DNA of 5,332 nt from positions 1 through 5,332 of the forward strand of contig WQRL01000028.1 of the NCBI GenBank assembly GCA_009786775.1, written 5' to 3'. Position numbers and translations under genes: made by a program. Within the stretch, counting starts at the first letter, position 1; each line of letters starts with the position of its first letter. This stretch comes from Oscillospiraceae bacterium (lineage in GTDB: Bacteria > Bacillota > Clostridia > Oscillospirales > Oscillospiraceae). Below are positions 1-4,726 of this stretch, piece after piece. The notes under the pieces are model-generated. The model was given only the letters and a program-made list of their open reading frames with translations. It was not told where the DNA came from and ran no database searches.

Positions 1-1
1 G

Positions 2-448
2 CCTGACTGGATGTTTGATTCCGTAGAGCCCTTTGACCCCGGAGAGGCGGGTATAGGCGGCTTCGCCGCCGAGGCTCCTGAAGGCATAACCTTGGTTCTA
101 AGGGGTATTGGTATAGGCCTGCTGGTTGCAGTTGTGCTCGCCGCGCCCTTTATAAACAGGCGCATTGTAATGAGGCGGCGTGAACAGCAGTTCACCCAGG
201 ACGACACCAATGCCGCAGCCATCGCTGCATGGCGGTACTTAAACCGCTTGCACCGGTTTAGAAAATCAACCCCGCCCTCCGCAGGGGTTGAGGATATAGC
301 CTTAAAGGCGCGTTACAGCCAGCATTCCATTTCCGAGGACGAACGGGCTGACATAGTGCGCTATGCCGGCGAATATGCTCAAAAGGTATATGAGTACCGC
401 AACGGGCCTTTTAGCAGGTTCTGGGTGAAGTATATCCGCGGCATGTAA
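2..448 (+). CDS. C-terminal end of a membrane-anchored transglutaminase-like protein (5' end outside window)
   Basis: The reading frame is open to the left edge (it reads Pro-Asp-Trp before the first Met at 11), so that Met is probably internal and the gene is truncated by the window. The visible 148 residues show an acidic, Gly-rich extracytoplasmic stretch, one hydrophobic helix (about residues 29-51, ITLVLRGIGIGLLVAVVLAA), a basic stop-transfer patch (NRRIVMRRR), and a soluble helical tail. That tail has a TP...ED.ALKARYSQHSISEDE block and ends in FWVKYIRGM. This arrangement resembles the cytoplasmic tail after the last membrane helix of clostridial transglutaminase-like membrane proteins. 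The catalytic Cys-His-Asp domain would lie upstream and is not visible, so the family call is inference from the tail alone. No terminator follows the stop codon. The real protein is certain; the product name is moderate. Confidence 0.66.
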   Translation, partial: PDWMFDSVEPFDPGEAGIGGFAAEAPEGITLVLRGIGIGLLVAVVLAAPFINRRIVMRRREQQFTQDDTNAAAIAAWRYLNRLHRFRKSTPPSAGVEDIALKARYSQHSISEDERADIVRYAGEYAQKVYEYRNGPFSRFWVKYIRGM

Positions 449-497
449 GCCATTTCAACCAATTAGTTTGTTATATTGCACTATTTATCATTTTTGT

Positions 498-527
498 TTG
501 AAATATTTTGGTGCATTGTGATACAAT
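498..527 (+). promoter_or_regulatory. SigA-type promoter with extended -10 for the URO-D-like gene
   Basis: A -35 TTGAAA (498-503) and a -10 TACAAT (522-527) are separated by 18 bp, and the -10 is preceded by TGA (519-521), giving an extended -10. Transcription should start near 534, leaving a leader of about 64 nt before the ATG at 598. It is the best promoter in the 149-bp gap, and the gap is A+T-rich compared with the flanking genes. Confidence 0.6.
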
Positions 528-528
528 G
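514..528. promoter_or_regulatory. Perfect dyad over the -10 region, candidate operator
   Basis: CATTGT-GAT-ACAATG is a perfect 6-3-6 inverted repeat that covers the -10 hexamer. A protein bound here would block RNA polymerase, so repression is the natural reading. It does not have the T-N11-A symmetry of a LysR box, so the LysR gene in this window is not an obvious partner. The overlap with TACAAT means that part of the symmetry could be coincidental. Confidence 0.4.
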
Positions 529-556
529 ACTCTACTAAATTTCACTTGGAAAATAT

Positions 557-574
557 TGATTGTGCACGCAATCA
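557..574. promoter_or_regulatory. Second dyad in the URO-D-like leader, candidate operator
   Basis: TGATTG-tgcacg-CAATCA has perfect 6-bp arms around a 6-bp centre. It lies downstream of the predicted start site and 9 bp before the Shine-Dalgarno (TAAGGAGG, 583-590). Its half-site ATTGTG is shared with the dyad at 514-528, and the two centres are about 44 bp apart, roughly four helical turns. It could be a second operator or an RNA hairpin near the ribosome site. Confidence 0.38.
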
Positions 575-597
575 CATAAATGTAAGGAGGACGACCA

Positions 598-1638
598 ATG
601 CTCACACCTAAAGAGAACATGCGCGAAACAATCCGTGGCGGAAAACCCAACCGTTTTGTCAACCAGTTTGAGGCTATCCAAATTCTGCCGCACCCCTACC
701 TGATGTTTAATCCCGGAGTGGAAAAAGGCGGTCCTGATGTTGTAAATCCATGGGGCATCACAACATCATTCCCAGAAAACGTCCCCGGCCAGTTCCCTGT
801 CCATACAAAGGAAAAAATAGTTGTCAAGGACATCGAAAACTGGCAAGACTATGTCAAAGCCCCGCCCCTGAAGTTTACGGATGAGCAGTGGGCCATCTGT
901 AAGGGTATCTATGACTCAGTAGACGGCTCAAAGTCTTACAAGGCTACCTTCGTCGCACCAGGCCTTTTTGAGCAGACTCACCATCTTTGTGAAATCACAA
1001 ATGCCCTGGAATACTATTTGACAAATCCCGACGAAATGCACGATATGATTAAAGTTCTAAAGGACTGGGAACTTGAGCTGGCAGAGGGCATCTGCACCCA
1101 CCTCAAGCCCGATGCTATTTTCCATCACGATGACTGGGGTAGTGAAATCAGCACATTCCTCAGGCCGGAGATGTTTGCAGAGTTCTTCCTTGAGCCTTAT
1201 AAAGAAATCTACAAATACTACCATGATCACGGCGTAGAGTTTATTTTCCATCACAATGACGCATATTCTGCTACCATAGTGCCTTATATGATTGAAATGG
1301 GCATTGATGTATGGCAGGGCTGTATGGCCTCAAATGATGTCCCTGCGCTCATTAAGCAGTATGGCGATAAAATTACTTTCATGGGCTCCATCGACAATAA
1401 GTTCGTCGATTTCACAGGCTGGACCCAAGATGATGTACACAATGTAGTTCACAGAATCCTCGATGAAGTGGGCGATCCAAAATACTTTATCCCCTGCATC
1501 ACACAGGGCGGCCCAGGTTCCTTGTACAAGGGCACATACAAAGCTCTGGTCGATGAAATTGACAAGTACAACATCGAGAAGTTCGGGCTTCAAGAAAGTG
1601 ATTTAGACAGACTTCCGTTGCAAATAATGTTTGAGTAA
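598..1638 (+). CDS. Uroporphyrinogen decarboxylase (URO-D) superfamily protein, probable methyltransferase/demethylase type
   Basis: This 346-residue protein has the TIM-barrel layout of the URO-D superfamily, which contains HemE and also the zinc-dependent methyltransferases of the MtaA/CmuA type and related corrinoid O-demethylase components. Visible landmarks are FHHDDWGS (175-182), FIFHHNDAY (216-223) in the place of the usual metal-binding H-x-C motif, a GIDVWQG strand (235-241), FMGSID (261-266) and FIPCITQGGP (298-306). The N-terminus lacks the substrate-binding Arg-rich motif expected of HemE, so heme synthesis is unlikely. His218/His219 and Cys300 could be metal ligands, but the middle Cys of H-x-C is replaced by Asn/Asp. 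TAAGGAGG sits 7 nt before the ATG, which fixes the start. It appears to be a single-gene transcript, between its own promoter and a strong terminator. No corrinoid protein, MtvA-like partner or activase is visible beside it. Substrate unknown. Confidence 0.85.
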   Translation: MLTPKENMRETIRGGKPNRFVNQFEAIQILPHPYLMFNPGVEKGGPDVVNPWGITTSFPENVPGQFPVHTKEKIVVKDIENWQDYVKAPPLKFTDEQWAICKGIYDSVDGSKSYKATFVAPGLFEQTHHLCEITNALEYYLTNPDEMHDMIKVLKDWELELAEGICTHLKPDAIFHHDDWGSEISTFLRPEMFAEFFLEPYKEIYKYYHDHGVEFIFHHNDAYSATIVPYMIEMGIDVWQGCMASNDVPALIKQYGDKITFMGSIDNKFVDFTGWTQDDVHNVVHRILDEVGDPKYFIPCITQGGPGSLYKGTYKALVDEIDKYNIEKFGLQESDLDRLPLQIMFE

Positions 1639-1644
1639 TCAAAG

Positions 1645-1673
1645 AAGGGGGGCTGTTCTGGCAGCCCCCTTTT
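1645..1673 (+). terminator. Rho-independent terminator after the URO-D-like gene
   Basis: Stem GGGGGCTG (1648-1655) pairs with CAGCCCCC (1662-1669) across the loop TTCTGG and is followed by TTTT. The preceding A residues can extend pairing with the T-run. It begins 6 nt after the stop codon and should separate the URO-D-like gene from galE, although galE has no clear promoter of its own in the 27 bp left before its start. Confidence 0.88.
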
Positions 1674-1700
1674 CAAATCATGCGGGTATAGGAGTGTAGT

Positions 1701-2720
1701 ATGACTATTTTTGTAACAGGCGGTGCGGGGTATATAGGTTCCCACGTAATAGTGGAACTTCTTGCACAAGGCTATGATGTCGTGGCCGCAGATAATTTTT
1801 CCAACAGCAAACAGGAGGCCGTTTGGCGCACCCGTCAGGTGTCAGGCGCGGACTTTCCTTTTTATGAAATGGATATCTGTGATGTAGATGGGGTTGCCAC
1901 AATCCTCACAGCCCATGAAATAGACTGCGTCATTCATCTCGCAGGACTCAAGGCTGTCGGCGAATCTGTGAGCAAGCCCCTTGAGTATTATTCAAACAAC
2001 ATAGTTTCCACAATTTCGCTTTTGACCGCAATGGAGGAATGCGCAGTCCGGAAGCTGATTTTCTCTTCTAGCGCGACTGTTTACAGCGGCGATAACGAAA
2101 TGCCCCTGAGTGAGGAGTCACGCACAGGCAATTGCACAAACCCCTACGGCTGGACTAAGTTCATGTGTGAGCAAATAATGACTGACTTTTCTAAGGCTCA
2201 CAAAGATTTTTCTGTCGTGCTGCTGCGGTACTTTAACCCCATCGGAGCTCACAGCAGCGGCATGATCGGCGAGGACCCACAGGATATCCCCAACAATTTA
2301 ATGCCATACATAGCTCAAACGGCCGTCGGCCAGCTTCCTTCCCTGAGTATTTTCGGCGACGACTATGACACTCCTGACGGTACCGGCGTGCGTGATTATA
2401 TCCATGTCTCCGACTTGGCTACAGGACATGCCGCTGCTGTTGATTATTTGGACACCCAAAGCGGCGTAAGCATTTTCAACTTAGGCACGGGCAAAGGGGC
2501 TAGCGTACTGGAGCTTGTAACAGCCTTCGAGAAAGCCGCAGGCCTGAAAATCCCCAAAAAGATTGTAGCGCGCCGCCCCGGTGATTTGGCGGTGTGCTAC
2601 GCCTCAACAGAAAAAGCCAAGCGTGAGCTTGGCTGGGAAGCGAAGAAGACAATAGAAGATGCCTGCGCCGACACATGGCGCTGGCAGCAGAATAAACAAA
2701 GGGATAGCACCCACGTTTAG
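1701..2720 (+). CDS. galE: UDP-glucose 4-epimerase (UDP-galactose/UDP-GalNAc epimerase)
   Basis: GalE interconverts UDP-glucose and UDP-galactose with bound NAD(H), in the cytoplasm, for the Leloir pathway and for making polysaccharide precursors. The 339-residue length matches the family. The Rossmann motif TGGAGYIGSH (6-15), the SSSATVY catalytic serine segment (Ser124), and YGWTK with Tyr149 and Lys153 fall at the same numbers as in E. coli GalE. RYFNPIGAHSSGMIGEDP (176-193), GTGVRDYIHVSDLA (227-240) and FNLGTGKGASVLE (259-271) complete the signature. Position 299 is Cys (LAVCY), where E. coli has Tyr299; in established work a small residue here opens the pocket to UDP-GlcNAc/UDP-GalNAc, so dual specificity is inferred. 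AGGAG (1690-1694) lies 6 nt before the ATG. The tautomerase gene follows after 21 bp and may be cotranscribed. The promoter is not obvious; read-through of the preceding terminator is one possibility. Confidence 0.96.
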   Translation: MTIFVTGGAGYIGSHVIVELLAQGYDVVAADNFSNSKQEAVWRTRQVSGADFPFYEMDICDVDGVATILTAHEIDCVIHLAGLKAVGESVSKPLEYYSNNIVSTISLLTAMEECAVRKLIFSSSATVYSGDNEMPLSEESRTGNCTNPYGWTKFMCEQIMTDFSKAHKDFSVVLLRYFNPIGAHSSGMIGEDPQDIPNNLMPYIAQTAVGQLPSLSIFGDDYDTPDGTGVRDYIHVSDLATGHAAAVDYLDTQSGVSIFNLGTGKGASVLELVTAFEKAAGLKIPKKIVARRPGDLAVCYASTEKAKRELGWEAKKTIEDACADTWRWQQNKQRDSTHV

Positions 2721-2741
2721 CTTGAAAGGAGCTGTAGTATT

Positions 2742-3107
2742 ATGCCGGCAATTAAAATCGAAATAATCAAGGGCAAGTCTGATGAATATAAGAAGGCACT
2801 TTTTGAAGCCGTGTTTGAGGGGCTTTCAAACGCCATTTCAACTCCGCGGGAGAAGCTCACCCAGAGAATTTTTGAATGGGAAGAGGGTAATTACGACTTG
2901 GCTCCGGGTAAGTCAGATAAGTATACCCTGATTGAAGTTAGGCTGCTTCCTGGCCGCGATGCCGTACTGAAAAAGTCAATTATCTCTGAGATTACCCGCA
3001 CATTGGGCGAGCTTCTGCAAATCCCGCCCAGCGAGATTTTAATAATTATCAGCGACCCGCCCCTTGAGAACTGGGGGCACGGAGGGCTTCAAGCGTTAGA
3101 GTGGTAG
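2742..3107 (+). CDS. Tautomerase-superfamily protein (Tautomerase_2-like)
   Basis: The 121-residue protein begins Met-Pro-Ala-Ile. Removal of Met would expose Pro as the catalytic N-terminal base, the hallmark of the 4-oxalocrotonate tautomerase/MIF superfamily. The single chain spans two beta-alpha-beta units: MPAIKIEIIKG with the first helix (residues 1-33), then YTLIEVRLLPGRDAVLKKSIISEITRTLGELLQIPPSEILIIISDPPLENWGHGG (61-115). The GR..VLKK helix and the PPLENWG ending resemble the roughly 120-130-residue Tautomerase_2 group, whose substrates are mostly unknown; roles in keto-enol tautomerisation of pyruvate-like compounds are known elsewhere in the superfamily. AAAGGAG (2725-2731) lies 10 nt before the ATG. 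It follows galE by 21 bp, suggesting a shared transcript, although no biochemical link is evident. Its last 12 bp overlap the convergent minus-strand gene. Confidence 0.88.
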   Translation: MPAIKIEIIKGKSDEYKKALFEAVFEGLSNAISTPREKLTQRIFEWEEGNYDLAPGKSDKYTLIEVRLLPGRDAVLKKSIISEITRTLGELLQIPPSEILIIISDPPLENWGHGGLQALEW

Positions 3108-3362
3108 AGTAATCACACCGAGGTCTTGGTCTGCCTCCAAAACTGCCGCCGTGCATCTTTTTAAGGGGTAGCCGTCAGCTACAAATTCAAACTCGTACTC
3201 CCCGCTATTTGCGCAAAGGGCGTGCCGAAACCGCCCGCTTGGGTCTGTAATGGTCATTGAATATAGCCTGTCGCCCCTAAAGAGCCTTATCTCAGCATCA
3301 TCAGCAGGTATTAGTGCATCACCGTTTTGTAACATCAGCGTTCCGGTAACGAGGTATTTCAT
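3096..3362 (-). CDS. Small beta-sandwich protein, carboxypeptidase-regulatory/CnaB-like domain
   Basis: This is an 88-residue protein without a signal peptide or membrane helix, so it is probably cytoplasmic. Its middle reads ITDPSGRFRHAL (38-49) and GEYEFEFVADGY (54-65). This is the pattern T-D-x-x-G-x-F ... G-x-Y-x-L/F ... G-Y of carboxypeptidase-regulatory-like and CnaB-type beta-sandwich domains. Those domains are usually parts of larger secreted or outer-surface proteins; here the domain is the whole protein. The start codon overlaps the LysR stop as ATGA, and AGGAG (3377-3373) lies 10 nt before it inside the LysR gene, so translation is probably coupled. The 3' end overlaps the convergent tautomerase gene by 12 bp. 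Two cysteines (50 and 70) are present. Function unknown; the domain call rests on motif spacing. Confidence 0.72.
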   Translation of the reverse strand: MKYLVTGTLMLQNGDALIPADDAEIRLFRGDRLYSMTITDPSGRFRHALCANSGEYEFEFVADGYPLKRCTAAVLEADQDLGVITLPL

Positions 3363-4243
3363 TTTTTGAGAACTCCTGTCGCCACATCGCGGAATATGTT
3401 ACAGGCGGTGGTGCTCTGTTCATGTTTCCACGCAAATACGTTGTCAATCCTTGCATCATCACCCGGAATGGGGATAGTCACCACTTCGGGCATAAGGTGC
3501 ATCTGGTATGAAGTTCTGGGCAAAATCGCTATTCCTATCCCTGCGTTTACAGACATTATGGCAGCTTCCGCCCTGTTGTAGTAGTTGATAATATTAGGTG
3601 AAATGCCGCGGTTTTTGCAAATGCGGGCAATCCGGCCTGTGAGCCATGCATCAGTCCTGGATATAGACACCATGGGGTATTCCTTTATGGTATTCCAGTC
3701 ATTTATGTCAATCTCGCCGGCAATTGACTTGTTTACAAAAAGTCCCACCTGTCCAAAGCCTATGTGCTGCGAGGTGTAGCCCGTTGCTCCTGTGAGCATT
3801 TCCGCATTTGAGAAATAAAAATCATATGCGGCTTTCCGGACAGAGTTAACAAGTTCTGTGCCCTCCAGCAGGTCAATGTCAACCTGAATGGATGGGTATT
3901 TTTTGTACAGGGCCACCAGGCAGTCGCTAAGTTTACGGATTAGTGACGATAGTGCTGCAATTTTTATGTGTCCTGTCCTGCCTTGCGCCATATTTTGAAG
4001 GCGCATTTCCGCACTGCTCAGTGTTTCCAGGGCTCTTATTGCGTATGGCAAAAACTCCAGCCCTTCTGCTGTCAGGGTGATTCTTCTGCTTGTTCTGTTA
4101 AACAGCTTAACTCCCAGCGTGTTTTCAAGGATTTTCACACTATGTGTGACTGCCGGCTGTGATATAAAAAACTGCTCTGCCGTGCGTGAGAAGTTTAGGG
4201 TGTTAGCCGCCGATACAAAAAGCCGAAGTTGCATTGTGTCCAT
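3359..4243 (-). CDS. LysR-family transcriptional regulator
   Basis: The 294-residue length and layout are typical of the LysR family. An N-terminal winged helix-turn-helix (residues 4-60) carries LRLFVSAANTLNFSRTAEQ, then FISQPAVTHSVKILEN (26-41) and LGVKLFNRTSRRITLTAEG (43-61). A linker helix (65-87) follows, then a periplasmic-binding-like effector domain (about 90-294) with HIKIAALSSLIRKL, VGLFVNKS and INYYNRAEAAIMSVNAGIGIAILP. GGAGGG (4257-4252) lies 8 nt before the chosen ATG, which supports this start over the in-frame ATG three codons later. The upstream region carries a TATAAT overlapped by a symmetrical LysR box, consistent with autoregulation. There is no divergently transcribed neighbour, the usual clue to a LysR target. 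The gene is translationally coupled to the 88-residue protein gene. Ligand and regulon are unknown. Confidence 0.95.
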   Translation of the reverse strand: MDTMQLRLFVSAANTLNFSRTAEQFFISQPAVTHSVKILENTLGVKLFNRTSRRITLTAEGLEFLPYAIRALETLSSAEMRLQNMAQGRTGHIKIAALSSLIRKLSDCLVALYKKYPSIQVDIDLLEGTELVNSVRKAAYDFYFSNAEMLTGATGYTSQHIGFGQVGLFVNKSIAGEIDINDWNTIKEYPMVSISRTDAWLTGRIARICKNRGISPNIINYYNRAEAAIMSVNAGIGIAILPRTSYQMHLMPEVVTIPIPGDDARIDNVFAWKHEQSTTACNIFRDVATGVLKK

Positions 4244-4267
4244 AAATATTGCCCTCCACTGTCATAT

Positions 4268-4284
4268 GCTATCATAATTATAGC
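4268..4284 (-). promoter_or_regulatory. Candidate LysR box overlapping the TATAAT of the LysR gene
   Basis: On the minus strand, GCTATaattatgATAGC is a perfect 5-7-5 inverted repeat with T-N11-A symmetry, the general form of LysR-family binding sites. It covers a perfect -10 hexamer TATAAT (4282-4277), which stands 33 bp before the LysR start codon. No good -35 is visible, so the promoter is inferred from the -10 and its position. A bound regulator at the -10 would repress its own gene, the common behaviour of this family. Confidence 0.55.
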
Positions 4285-4322
4285 CAAATTACAAGAGGGA
4301 TGCGAGTGTGTTTGCCAAGGGG

Positions 4323-4458
4323 CCGGCACTAAATAGATGTATGCGCTTAGCTTGCTTCGGTCAGTTCCGGCACTAATAGAGGCATGCGCTCTTCTTGCTT
4401 CGGTCAGTTCCGGCACTAATAGAGGCATGCGCTCTTCTTGCTTCGGTCAGTTCCGGCA
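4323..4458. repeat. 43-bp tandem direct repeat, about three copies
   Basis: Units begin CCGGCACT at 4323, 4367 and 4410, and a fourth start is seen as CCGGCA at 4453. Units 4367-4409 and 4410-4452 are identical. The first unit (4323-4366) is 44 bp and diverged in its middle, while its end GCTTCGGTCAGTT is conserved. There are no spacers, so this is not a CRISPR array. A 43-bp period is not a multiple of three and shifts the reading frame from copy to copy, which argues against a repeated peptide. The array lies between the LysR gene and the permease gene. Confidence 0.92.
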
Positions 4459-4507
4459 TAAAGCCGGAATTCCCTTCGCAAGCTGAGCGCATGCCTCTAT
4501 TAGTGCC
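4412..4507. repeat. Large hairpin formed by the last tandem copy and an inverted copy
   Basis: The array ends in a fourth, inverted copy (about 4468-4507). Its outer 23 bp (4485-4507) are the exact reverse complement of 4412-4434 in the last direct unit and of 4369-4391 in the unit before. The centre is a 7-bp hairpin, TTCCGGC-ataaa-GCCGGAA (4451-4469). Between these perfect arms, about 15 bp on each side pair poorly. The inverted copy shares CAGCTTGC-type sequence with the diverged first direct unit rather than with the two identical inner ones. Such a structure could act in RNA as a stable hairpin or in DNA as a cruciform. Confidence 0.88.
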
Positions 4508-4560
4508 TACTGCCGTGGAGAGCTGTGTGGCTGTAATTCACGCAGTTCTAAAGCCATCCG

Positions 4561-4703
4561 CCGGATATGGGCGCTGCTCTGTGAAAAAGCGTGGCGGCCT
4601 ACGTCAGTCACGTCTACTCTGGCAAAGGCCTGGATTTCTTCCAAAATTTGTGTTCCAGGACTGCGGCCGCCCCACTTTCCCCCAGAGCAGCACCCATGTC
4701 CGG
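4561..4703 (-). repeat. Long imperfect palindrome (39-bp arms, 65-nt loop), possible structured RNA or mobile-element remnant
   Basis: The segment 4561-4599 and the reverse complement of 4665-4703 match in 32 of 39 positions without a gap. Read as minus-strand RNA, four of the seven differences become G-U pairs, leaving three mismatches (one C-A and two G-A); read as plus-strand RNA only one becomes a wobble. The loop can pair further on the minus strand: CAGTC with GACTG and CCTGG with CCAGG. No U-run follows the structure, so it is not an ordinary terminator. No target-site duplication is apparent. It may be a MITE-like element, or part of a non-coding RNA or 3' UTR behind the permease gene. 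I do not recognise a known family. Confidence 0.72.
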
Positions 4704-4726
4704 CTGGGTTGGGGAATGTAACTTTG

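Larger units (their letters stand above)
4244..4726. other. 483-bp intergenic region without a credible gene
   Basis: From the LysR side it holds the LysR box and TATAAT (4268-4284), a short stretch with nothing recognised (4285-4322), the tandem repeats with inverted terminal copy (4323-4507), a 53-bp spacer (4508-4560), and the long palindrome (4561-4703). The spacer has a possible 7-bp hairpin in plus-strand RNA, CTGTGTG with CACGCAG (4523-4545). Next to the permease stop, GTAAC-TTT-GTTAC (4718-4730) forms a small dyad that includes the stop codon, without a T-run. Open frames that cross the region follow the repeats in shifting frames or overlap the real genes, and have no family resemblance. 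Confidence 0.8.

Noticed and set aside
11..448. Complete small membrane protein starting at the Met at 11
   Set aside because: The frame is open to the window edge, no ribosome site can be seen before 11, and the sequence resembles the tail of a larger protein.
598..1638. HemE, true uroporphyrinogen decarboxylase
   Set aside because: The N-terminal substrate-binding motif of HemE is absent, and no other heme or corrin synthesis gene is nearby.
4195..4428. Minus-strand open frame of 77 codons across the repeats
   Set aside because: It overlaps the start of the LysR gene in another frame, and the repeat period of 43 bp shifts its frame between copies; no family resemblance and no good ribosome site.
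4323..4507. CRISPR array
   Set aside because: The units are contiguous without spacers, one unit is inverted, and no cas gene is present.
4561..4703. Intrinsic terminator of the permease gene
   Set aside because: The stem is far too long with a 65-nt loop, and no U-run follows it on the minus strand.
4395..4721. Plus-strand open frame of 108 codons through the repeats and the palindrome
   Set aside because: It reads through both structured repeats, is rich in Cys, Arg, Ser and Pro as random G+C-rich DNA is, and has no Shine-Dalgarno or recognisable motif.
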